A DNA stretch of 64,000 nucleotides from NCBI RefSeq assembly GCF_048771995.1, contig NC_133027.1, positions 9,916,001-9,980,000 on the forward strand, in the 5' to 3' direction. The notes under the pieces are model-generated. The model saw nothing but the letters and a program-made list of their open reading frames with translations. It had not been told where the DNA came from and did no database searches. Origin of the DNA: Taeniopygia guttata (Eukaryota; Chordata; Aves; Passeriformes; Estrildidae). Positions within the stretch are counted from its first letter, which is position 1; each line of letters starts with the position of its first letter. Made by a program: the position numbers and the translations under genes. Below, piece after piece: positions 51,096-58,680 of the stretch.

Positions 51096-51170
51096 ACATA
51101 GAATCATGGAAACATAGGATGGCTTGTGTTGGAAAGGACCTTAAATATCATCTAGTTCTGCAGCCAAGGA
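51096..51170 (-). mobile_element. Short CR1 LINE 3' fragment
   Basis: AACATAGAATCATGGAAACA, GGATGGCTTGTGTTGGAAAG and GACCTTAAATATCATCTAG: a reverse-oriented CR1 terminus. Confidence 0.92.
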
Positions 51171-51324
51171 ATAAAATCTGTGAGTGAATTACTGTTAGTG
51201 ACACTGATTCAAGTAAAACACTTGTGGAGTCCCTTAGAGTAATTATTTTATTTCTCTTTCTGTAGGAGTTTGTGTCAATTCTTTGCCTGATGCCTTGAGA
51301 GGCTACCTAGAACAGAGGCTAGTC

Positions 51325-51720
51325 TGTATTAAGGGAATAAAATAGGTATTTATTAAAAGGCCTTCCAAGGATACACCGTGGGCAGCACAAGAACCTGGTC
51401 AAGGCTACACCCAAGATGGACAATGGAAGGGGTGGGGGGGGTGTTTCACACGTTTTCACACTTTTATAAGTTCTGGTCCATTTGCGTATTTGGGTTAATT
51501 GTCCAATTACAGCTTCAGGTGATGAAGTCCCATCCCCCCAGATTGCTCTCCTCAATTCGCTGTTGATACTTTTTGGGTCTGAAACTGCAACAGTGTCCTT
51601 GGTTCCCAGGCTGGAAAAGGATTGTGTTGTCTAACTAACCTGTGAAGAGAGCTTGCTAACACTTTACATGAAGTTTACAGTTAGGTACTAATGCAGTGCA
51701 GAATCTGGAAAATATGAAAG
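51325..51720 (-). mobile_element. Probable solo LTR of an endogenous retrovirus (ERVL-like)
   Basis: On the minus strand the segment has a TATA box CTTATAAAAG (51461-51470) followed about 110 bp later by AATAAA (51349-51354). It ends 23 nt further on in CA (complement of TG at 51325-51326). That TATA/polyA spacing and CA end are the signature of an LTR. The overall text resembles LTRs common in songbird genomes. No gag/pol-like frame is adjacent, so it is probably solo. The 5' end (about 51720) is uncertain and I found no clear target-site duplication. Confidence 0.6.
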
Positions 51721-52732
51721 CTAAAACTTAAGGCATCATACTGAGTTGCTAAAAAAGATTAGTAACCTGTCCAACATAATGTAAGGCAAATGGAGCTAAA
51801 CTAATTTATTGTTGCAAACCCAGAATGCCACGAAGAGGCCATTGCTTTAAAGTCTGCAATTGCACTTGTGCAGGCCCCCTGGAGTGCCTGGAGTTACATG
51901 AGGGTTAAAAAAACTAGCAAGCATAAAGAGCCTAATTTCAATTCATAATAACTACATCATCAAACATCCTGCCAAAAGTACCGAGGAGTTTTAAATACTT
52001 CATTCTCCCACCAAAGATGACTTACTCTGTGTTTGACATACCCTATGGAGTGTGCCTTCCATACAGAGATTCTCTATTTGATCATGCAAGGGCTGAAGAG
52101 AAGAGCAAAAGGTGGTTCTGACCTTCCCTGGGTGGCTTCATCTTCAGCCCTGACAAGACACCCTCACACTGCCAAGAAGGTTCAGCCCAGGAACCTTGTG
52201 GGAGCGCACAAGTGGCCTCCTCTCTTGAATGGAGAATGATGGAGATGATGAGTGGCACTTTCAGCAAGGTGCCTCTACGTTTCCAGAGTTTGCTGCTAAG
52301 GATGTGACAGCAGCATCACAGGGTTCTGGCTCCCATGAGAAGAAACAACTTTAGCAGAAACTGAACTCATCTTGAATAGAATAAAGGAAGATACAACCTT
52401 CCTCAGCTGAGGACATCTGTGTGTGGACACAGCTGGCAAAAGCCTCTGTGCCCAGCAGTGTGCACAGGGACTGTGAGGTGAGTCGATGGTTGACCTTCCT
52501 TTGATGCTCTGACTTGCTCAACTCATTGCTTCTCCTGCCAAAAGGTTACAGCAGACAGACTGGGATCAGATGGATATGAATATGACCAGATGAAGATAAG
52601 CAAGGGGAGGCCCAGATGAAACCAATCCTCTGTCTGAATAGAGAGTGTAGGCTGTCGGGCACCTGCCCTGAGCTCAGGTGCCTGCCTGGCCCCAGTGGTG
52701 CAAAACCCTCTGGGTACACTTGGGCAGATGCA
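51721..52732. other. Intergenic sequence, no gene seen
   Basis: Nothing recognised between the LTR and the minisatellite. Confidence 0.5.
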
Positions 52733-53549
52733 ACTGTGGGGTGGAGTTGGTCAGTGTGACACTGTCACACTGTGGGGTGTCAGATGGAGCTGGTCAGTGT
52801 GACACTGTCACACTGTGGGGTGTCAGATGGAGCTGGTCAGTGTGACACTGTCACACTGTGGGGTGTCAGATGGAGCTGGTCAGTGCGACACTGTCACACT
52901 GTGGGGTGTCAGATGGAGTTGGTCAGTGTGACACTGTCACACTGTGGGGTGTCAGATGGAGTTGGTCAGTGTGACACTGTCACACTGTGGGGTGTCAGAC
53001 GGAGCTGGTCAGTGTGACACTGTCACACTGTGGGGTGTCAGATGGAGCTGGTCAGTGTGACACTGTCACACTGTGGGGTGTCAGACGGAGCTGGTCAGTG
53101 TGACACTGTCACACTGTGGGGTGTCAGATGGAGCTGGTCAGTGTGACACTGTCACACTGCGGGGTGTCAGAGCTGGTCAGTGTGACACTGTCACACTGTG
53201 GGGTGTCAGACGGAGCTGGTCAGTGTGACACTGTCACACTGTGGGGTGTCAGATGGAGCTGGTCAGTGTGACACTGTCACACTGTGGGGTGTCAGACGGA
53301 GCTGGTCAGTGTGACACTGTCACACTGTGGGGTGTCAGATGGAGCTGGTCAGTGTGACACTGTCACACTGCGGGGTGTCAGAGCTGGTCAGTGTGACACT
53401 GTCACACTGTGGGGTGTCAGACGGAGCTGGTCAGTGTGACACTGTCACACTGCGGGGTGTCAGATGGAGCTGGTCAGTGTGACAGTCTCACACTGTGGGG
53501 TGTCAGACGGAGCTGGTCAGTGTGACACTCTCACGCTGCAGGGCGTCAG
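52733..53549. repeat. 43-bp minisatellite, 19 copies, each carrying a perfect inverted repeat
   Basis: Nineteen tandem units of about 43 bp (anchor GGAGCTGGTCAGTGTGACAC, then TGTCACACTGTGGGGTGTCA). Two units, ending at about 53175 and 53386, lack 4 bp. Most units contain a 10-base arm CAGTGTGACA and its exact reverse complement around a single C. Since 43 is not a multiple of three, the plus frame cycles through all three readings and gives a 43-residue periodic, non-functional peptide. Confidence 0.98.
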
Positions 53550-55565
53550 CCTGGCCCTGGGTGTCTGAGTCATGAAGGGTGGGATGTGCCACACCTTCGT
53601 TTCCCCTCCACCAAAGCAAGCCCAGCAGTGTGACACAAAGTAAAGGAGTTATGTTAGAGCCCTGATCCCACCATCTGACCCCAACGGGTGGACTCCCACA
53701 GTGATCTCACCCTGACAGATTACTCAGCTTAACAAGTAGCAGAGAAAGGTCATGCCCGGTTAAAACCAAAATGTGCTTTCTCGCAGCTGTTTCCCCCTTG
53801 GGCCAGAGGCTGTATCCCTGACTTGGGCAAAGATCCAATTGGAAATAATGAATGTAATTACCTTGTAAGCACCTCAGTGGAAAATATTGGTATAGTTAAT
53901 TATACAGGGATGAAATGCTAACCCATTTCCTAGTGTTTAAAATTCAAATATTAATGCTTTCTCCTTTGAGGTTTTGAGAAGATTAGTTATTGCTGCAGTC
54001 CAACTGAATTGATAAGGCTTTCAGCTATTGCAATCATTTTAATCAGAAGGTTTCTAATACAGGTTTAACATCAATGGCTGGCATCATGTGCAAGAGTGTT
54101 ACTCTGCACAGAGCTGGGGGTTTGAGTCCTCCTGCAAGAACGAGGGCCCCTTTGGCCATGGCCCTTTAAGCATCCAACACTGAGATTTCTTTCAAAGGAT
54201 GTTTGATTTTAACGTTCTCAAACTGAAGATAAGAAACTCACACACTGACTATCTAGAGAATTGAAATTTGAGTATCAGGATGAAGGATACCCAAAACCTA
54301 GGACTTGGGTACCTTTCAAGAAATCCTGACAAACTGGCTACGTGAAAATGTGCCTGTCTTTCATTAAGGATCATAGGAAACAGTGTAATAAACTCGCAGC
54401 ATGGACTGAGCATGTACTGTAGTATTTTCACATTATGGTTGATTGACTTTCCAGGTGTTGAACAAGGAACCTGTTATTTCTATGTCAGTCTGCCTGAAAA
54501 GCCCCATCACTTTCAGCCCCATCACTTTTTGAGCAAATGAGCAAAAGCCACTCCATGTGCTTTGCTTGCCTTGGGATTTGATAGCAGTTGTTAACATTTT
54601 TGAACTATATGTACCCTAGCAGATATTCATAGGTCAAAACCTGAAAAAGTTCAACTCTCTTCTCACATCTCTGCAAAAGTAGTGGAGAAGATTTATGAAA
54701 ATAGAAGCCTGTCCTGAGATTCCCTTGAAGCTATCTGAGAAAGCTTTTCCAGGGAAAAAAAAAATAAAGGAGACAACAGCACTTTGGGTATAGGTCTTAT
54801 TGTTTAGCAACAATCACATTTTGAACAAGGCCACACCTTCCTGGCAGGAGCCAAAGCCACAGCAGCAGCACAGGGCCTTGTGCACCTGCCCAGGAAAAAG
54901 AGGGCAGGGACAGACAGGCACAATGCCCCGCTGGGGATCCCTGACACAGAGAGGCCCAGACTTCTCAGGCTGCCATGGGAATTAATGAGGCCACAATTGG
55001 GAAATCCATCCCGGCAGCTTTGGAGACTGCTGCTTCAACAGAGAGCAGCGTTTGCCCCCATGCCCTGCTGCAGGAAGCAGGGCCATGCACTCCAAGCAAA
55101 GGGGAGACCACTAATAAAAACCATTTTTATCTAAATACTTCCTTGACAAATAATCCTTACAGCTGGTGCTGCTTTTCAGTTTTGTGCCTGTTCTGCTGCA
55201 ACAGCAGCTCACCCGAGCCCAAGCAGGAGCCACAGAGGCTGCCCGTGCTCAACAGCAACAAGGATGGATCAGTCACCACCCTGGCTTTTGAATACATTTC
55301 CATATGCCATGCACTGAAAAAAACTAAGGAAGCAGCTCCCCCAAAGGAAACCAAAACCACCATCCTCTAAAAGCTGCCAGACAGGTATTTCACCCAGTGG
55401 AAAAAAGCCAAATAAAAACATGTGTAGGCAAGGGGCAAACTCTGGTCTAGTTCAATAATATCTCCATTAATCACAACACTGCTCTCACAAGTGTCAGCAT
55501 AGATTCTTTTAATACTTTACATAAAAAACTGCATACACTATAGTTTATGTAAACATCATATACAT
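53550..55565. other. Intergenic sequence downstream of RHOB
   Basis: No gene recognised. The part from about 53830 to 54100 is AT-rich, low in repeats and dense in homeodomain-like words (AATTA, TTAATTA, CAAT). It looks like a conserved non-coding element, but conservation cannot be seen from one sequence. A frame at 54975-55370 has no known homologue. Confidence 0.45.
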
Positions 55566-55585
55566 CTCAGTTTTTGCCATGTCAG

Positions 55586-55591
55586 TTTATT
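55586..55591 (-). terminator. RHOB polyadenylation signal AATAAA (distal)
   Basis: The plus strand reads TTTATT, so the mRNA reads AATAAA. It lies 1,375 nt after the stop codon, consistent with a full-length RHOB 3' UTR. Alternative AATAAA hexamers in mRNA sense occur at 55838-55843 and 56727-56732; they could give shorter 3' UTRs of about 1.1 and 0.24 kb. The choice of the distal site rests on expected UTR length. Confidence 0.6.
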
Positions 55592-55977
55592 AAAAACAGT
55601 CTCAGTACCACTGTTGAGGGAAGAGGGAAGAAAGTAAACAAACATAAATGGATACATTTGTTCTCTGAACCAGAGAAACAGAAAATTATTTTCACCCAGG
55701 CTGGCCACCTTGTGAAAATAAGTTTTAAATAAACCTTGATTCTTTAAACTGCCCTTTAGTACTAAAGTCTGATGTACTCACTGCATAAGTAAGAGTGCTT
55801 TCACCCTTTTTTTTCCCAAGGCAAAAATATACAGTGATTTTATTTTGTCTTGTGTTGAAATCAGTTTTAAACAAGACCCAGATGAGGTTACCGAGTAAGA
55901 ATGTTTCCAATGCTACAGTGTTGTATGCAGATGAGCGCATTGAGTGTTTAATTTAAACATTAAAAAATTCACCGAGT

Positions 55978-55985
55978 TGTGCAAA
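55978..55985 (-). promoter_or_regulatory. miR-19 8-mer target site in the RHOB 3' UTR
   Basis: The plus strand reads TGTGCAAA, so the mRNA reads UUUGCACA. That is a full 8-mer match to the miR-19a/b seed plus the A opposite position 1. RHOB is an established miR-19 target in mammals, where HuR cooperates in loading. Finding the site in the AT-rich distal 3' UTR of this bird gene fits conservation of that control. Confidence 0.6.
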
Positions 55986-56343
55986 GTAACATCTTTTGAA
56001 AATAAACTTTTAAATAAACCCAAATCAACACACTTGCAGGAGACAACATTAAAAGTAAGGAGCAGGCACCAAAATTATAATATGGCAATATCATCCCCTT
56101 GCTCATCCTGCCTCATCTGTCAGGAGGTGGATATCCAGCAAGCAGGACAGCTCAGCTTTACTTTCTGGCCTGGTGGCTTCTGCAGCTGGAGTCGGTTCAT
56201 GGCTCCTGTTATCAGCAGGCATCAGTCACTCAGGGCAAGTTCCTTTGCACAACACAAGTCCCACCTGGGCACCCCCTCCCCACCTTACTTTAAATAAGCA
56301 CCCCCTGCACTACCCCAGTTTGCACAAGACAAAAAAGGTAACA

Positions 56344-56351
56344 TATATACA
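56344..56351 (-). promoter_or_regulatory. Pumilio-type element in the RHOB 3' UTR
   Basis: The plus strand reads TATATACA, so the mRNA reads UGUAUAUA, an exact match to the PUM1/2 consensus UGUANAUA. It lies about 615 nt past the RHOB stop. Function is inferred from the motif only, and an 8-mer in AT-rich sequence can occur by chance. Confidence 0.35.
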
Positions 56352-56726
56352 GGCTTCGCTCGGGATGACCCTCCCCTCCCAGTCTCGGTCTTCAGGGCAC
56401 TGATTTCCACAGCAGGTCAGGCTCAGGCTGAAACATGTGAGGGAGAAGCAAGGATGCTGCAGGCAGCCTGGGAGAGGCAGCCCCTTTCCCCAGCTCGCCT
56501 GGGTGGAGGCACATGCAGGCAGGAGGCAGAAGTCCCTTCGAGCATCTCAGCTCCACCGCCCTCCTCTTGCAAAAGAGAGGAGGCTGCCCGGGAGCAGGGA
56601 GCAGCAGGTGTTGGCAAAGAGGCAGAACCGGGTGCAAGGTTTGCTCAGTCCAGTCTCAGCAGCTTTTTGTTGTTGAGTCCACGACTAACTCGCAGGGGCC
56701 AGCGGTAGGAGAAGGCTTCTCCCCAC

Positions 56727-56732
56727 TTTATT
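56727..56732 (-). terminator. Candidate proximal polyadenylation signal of RHOB
   Basis: AATAAA in mRNA sense, about 235 nt after the RHOB stop and inside the GC-rich part of the 3' UTR. Use of this site would remove all the AUUUA, miR-19 and Pumilio motifs downstream. Only the hexamer is seen; usage is unknown. Confidence 0.3.
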
Positions 56733-56965
56733 CCCAACACTCAGGGCATGCAATCCCTCCCCTCCCTCTGTCCCCGCGGCTGAGCAAGCACAACCCTTTT
56801 TGGCCAAGGCTCAAGGAGCGTGCTCCCTCCCTTAGCCCCCACCCCATGCACAGCCAGTCCCTGGCGGAGGGGACAGGCAGATGCCGTGTGCGCGTATAAC
56901 CAGCTCCTCTCCACTGCCAACAGGTGACCCGGGCGCCGTGCCCAGCGCCGCGCTCCAGACACGCC

Positions 56966-57556
56966 CTACAGGACCTTGCAGCAGTTGATGCAGCCGTTCT
57001 GGGTGCCGTAGCGCTTCTGCAGGGCTGCCCGGGTGGCAGTCTCGAAGACCTCCCGGACACCCTCCTTGGTCTTGGCCGAGCACTCCAGGTAGTCGTAGGC
57101 CTGGATGCGAATGGCCATGGCGCGGCCGTCCTCGGTGCGCACCGGCTCCTGCTTCATGCGGGCCAGCTCGTTCCGCACGTGCTCGTCGTTCCGCAGGTCC
57201 TTCTTGTTGGCCACCAGGATGATGGGGACGTTGGGGCAGAAGTGCTTGACTTCGGGCACCCACTTCTCCGGGATGTTCTCCAGCGAGTCCGGGCTGTCCA
57301 CAGAGAAGCACATGAGGATGACATCGGTGTCCGGGTAGGAAAGGGGACGCAGGCGGTCATAGTCCTCCTGGCCAGCCGTGTCCCACAGGGCCAGCTCCAC
57401 CTGCTTGCCGTCCACCTCGATGTCCGCCACGTAGTTCTCAAAGACGGTGGGCACGTAGACCTCGGGGAACTCGTCCTTGCTGAAGACGATGAGGAGGCAA
57501 GTCTTGCCACAGGCACCGTCCCCCACCACCACCAGCTTCTTGCGGATGGCAGCCAT
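56966..57556 (-). CDS. RHOB: Rho-related GTP-binding protein RhoB, complete and intronless
   Basis: This is a membrane-anchored small GTPase that cycles between GDP and GTP on endosomes and the plasma membrane and controls actin dynamics, receptor trafficking and stress or DNA-damage responses. The 196 residues match the usual RhoB length. Visible motifs are the P-loop GDGACGKT (12-19), switch I with Thr37 and Asn41, DTAGQE (59-64, with Gln63), NKKD (117-120), the Rho insert region (about 123-137) and SAK (160-162). The C-terminus CINCCKVL has prenylatable Cys193 in a CKVL box and the palmitoylatable Cys189 and Cys192; these distinguish RhoB from RhoA and RhoC. The start at 57556 gives the family length, has a strong Kozak context (G at -3 and +4) and is the first ATG downstream of the inferred start site. 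The frame stays open upstream only to an in-frame TAG at 57749-57751, with no ATG. From memory, about five conservative differences separate it from human RHOB (residues 123, 129, 142, 149, 185). The stop is TAG. Confidence 0.98.
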   Translation of the reverse strand: MAAIRKKLVVVGDGACGKTCLLIVFSKDEFPEVYVPTVFENYVADIEVDGKQVELALWDTAGQEDYDRLRPLSYPDTDVILMCFSVDSPDSLENIPEKWVPEVKHFCPNVPIILVANKKDLRNDEHVRNELARMKQEPVRTEDGRAMAIRIQAYDYLECSAKTKEGVREVFETATRAALQKRYGTQNGCINCCKVL

Positions 57557-57858
57557 GGCCAGGCTCGCCAAGCTGGCCTTGCCGTGCAGCAGGACGATGG
57601 CAGCGCCCTCCTCCCCGCGGCCGCCGCCTCCCGCTCCCTCTCGCTTCTCACAGGGCACCGTGGCGAGCCGGCCCGCGCAGGCAGGCGGGCGCGCCCTGCT
57701 CTCTCCGCTCACCGGCACCGCGCCGCCGGACCCTGCCTCGCGGGAGCGCTACGGCCGCAGGGCAGCGCCGCCGGCCCCGGAGCTCTGCGGTGGGAGCGGT
57801 GCCGCCGGTTCTCGCCCTCACTGGACTGACACACTCGGGACCCGCTCCGCGCAGCCAC
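57557..57858 (-). other. RHOB: RHOB 5' untranslated region (inferred)
   Basis: About 300 nt of very GC-rich sequence lie between the TATA-like element and the start codon. The plus strand has no CAT trinucleotide from 57557 to the TATA-like element, so the leader carries no upstream ATG and scanning ribosomes would meet the RHOB start first. The 5' boundary assumes transcription begins about 27 nt below the TATA-like element; it was not observed. Confidence 0.5.
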
Positions 57859-57884
57859 TGCCGCAAGCTGCGGCCCGGCGCCGC

Positions 57885-57892
57885 TATTTAAA
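57885..57892 (-). promoter_or_regulatory. TATA-like element of the RHOB promoter
   Basis: In mRNA sense the sequence reads TTTAAATA within an otherwise GC-rich block, about 330 bp upstream of the start codon. A second AT-rich motif, TATATTAA in the same sense, lies at 57909-57916. Vertebrate RHOB promoters are inducible and known to contain a TATA box with nearby CCAAT boxes; the same arrangement is seen here. Confidence 0.55.
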
Positions 57893-57921
57893 GGCGCTCG
57901 CGGCTTTCTTAATATAGCTGG

Positions 57922-57926
57922 CCAAT
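57922..57926 (+). promoter_or_regulatory. Inverted CCAAT box of the RHOB promoter
   Basis: CCAAT on the plus strand, so ATTGG relative to RHOB, about 35 bp upstream of the TATA-like element. In mammals an inverted CCAAT box (NF-Y/HDAC1 dependent) mediates RHOB induction by UV, farnesyltransferase inhibitors and HDAC inhibitors. Position and orientation fit; identity with the mammalian site is an inference. Confidence 0.5.
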
Positions 57927-57940
57927 GGGAATGCAAGGAG

Positions 57941-57948
57941 TGAGGTCA
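57941..57948. promoter_or_regulatory. CRE-like motif TGAGGTCA in the RHOB promoter
   Basis: TGAGGTCA differs by one base from the palindromic CRE TGACGTCA and lies between the two CCAAT boxes. It could bind ATF/CREB-type or nuclear-receptor half-site factors. Only the motif supports this. Confidence 0.25.
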
Positions 57949-57969
57949 TCCCCGGCGGAGAGCGCTGCG

Positions 57970-57974
57970 ATTGG
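57970..57974 (-). promoter_or_regulatory. Second CCAAT box of the RHOB promoter
   Basis: ATTGG on the plus strand, so CCAAT in RHOB sense, about 50 bp upstream of the inverted CCAAT box and next to GC-box-like GGCGGG sequence. Paired CCAAT boxes about five helical turns apart are common NF-Y platforms. Confidence 0.45.
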
Positions 57975-58095
57975 CGGGCGGCCGCGGGCGGAAGGCGGGG
58001 CCGAGGCGGGGCCGAGACGGGGGGGGGGAGCGGCCGGGCCGGGGCAGCGCGCCCGGGGCCGCGGCGGGCGGAGCCGCGCTGGGGCGGCTGGGGCT

Positions 58096-58156
58096 GTGTG
58101 AGCCCGGTGTGAGCCCGGTGCGAGCCCGGTGCGAGCCTGTCCCCGGTGTGAGCCCT
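58096..58156. repeat. 11-bp tandem repeat upstream of RHOB
   Basis: Four consecutive copies of GTGTGAGCCCG or GTGCGAGCCCG run from 58096 to 58139. A fifth imperfect copy follows after a 6-bp interruption. The repeat is in the upstream half of the CpG island. Confidence 0.8.
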
Positions 58157-58605
58157 CCCGGCCCGGGGATCCCAGCGCCGGTGCCCGCCGCAGTCTCGCC
58201 GTTCGGGATGGCCTGTGTGAAGAGGCTGGGCGGGCACCCGAGAGGAACGGGGGCACCGCTGCGTTCCAGGTGCTGCTTTTAAAGTCCGGGCAAAGTGAAC
58301 AGAGAGCGTTGCAGGCGGGTGAATAAAATAAAAGCGTCCGCTGGGTGCTCCTGGAAAAGTGCTCGACTCCCTTCCTTAAAAAATTAATCACATTCGACTC
58401 TCGCCAGCTCTTGGCCCAAAGGGAGCGGCGGAATTGCAAACCGGGAGAAGCAGCAGGCTTGAACTGAATTGGCCTTTGGGTCTCAGTTTACAGGGATATC
58501 GGAACTCACAGCAATGAAAAAATGAACGTGGAGAATAAAGGGGCGCAAAGCCCTGTAGTGAGGGGTTGCTGGGAGGGCAGGATGCGAGTCCCTTGACAGG
58601 AGGAG

Positions 58606-58680
58606 CTGGCTGGGCTGAGCTGGGCCGGGCTGGGCTGAGCTGGGCCGGGCTGGGCCGGGCCGGGCCGGGCCGGGCGCGCT
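58606..58680. repeat. G-rich GGGCC/GGGCT array with G-quadruplex potential
   Basis: An alternating pattern of GGGCTGAGCT, GGGCCGGGCT and GGGCC units gives more than ten GGG runs separated by short loops on the plus strand. It lies about 0.75 kb upstream of the inferred RHOB start site at the edge of the CpG island. Confidence 0.8.

Larger units (their letters stand above)
55566..56965 (-). other. RHOB: RHOB 3' untranslated region (inferred)
   Basis: About 1.4 kb follows the RHOB stop before a good AATAAA signal. This matches the length I recall for the mammalian RHOB 3' UTR. The proximal part (56400-56965) is GC-rich; the distal part is AT-rich and has four AUUUA pentamers in mRNA sense (complements of TAAAT at 55645, 55726, 56011 and 56291). 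RHOB is a short-lived, immediate-early-type mRNA in other vertebrates, so AU-rich instability elements are expected. The 3' end is set about 20 nt past the signal and is inferred, not observed. Confidence 0.7.

Noticed and set aside
52772-53017. Periodic 81-codon frame in the 43-bp array; also considered as a CRISPR-like array
   Set aside because: The 43-residue period simply follows from a 43-bp unit. There are no unique spacers, and the context is a vertebrate genome.
57154-57651. Second minus-strand frame within RHOB (165 codons, Ser/Arg/Trp-rich)
   Set aside because: Out-of-frame reading of the RHOB CDS; composition is typical of a shifted GC-rich frame.
56966-57718. 250-codon RHOB with an N-terminal extension
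   Set aside because: The upstream start is GTG, not ATG. Family length, the P-loop position and the strong Kozak ATG all favour 57556.
56924-57829. 301-codon plus-strand frame opposite RHOB
   Set aside because: It is the antisense shadow of the GC-rich RHOB coding sequence and leader and has no similarity of its own.
57909-58439. 176-codon minus-strand frame upstream of RHOB
   Set aside because: It overlaps the promoter elements, is rich in Pro/Arg/Ala from GC composition and has no homologue I recognise.
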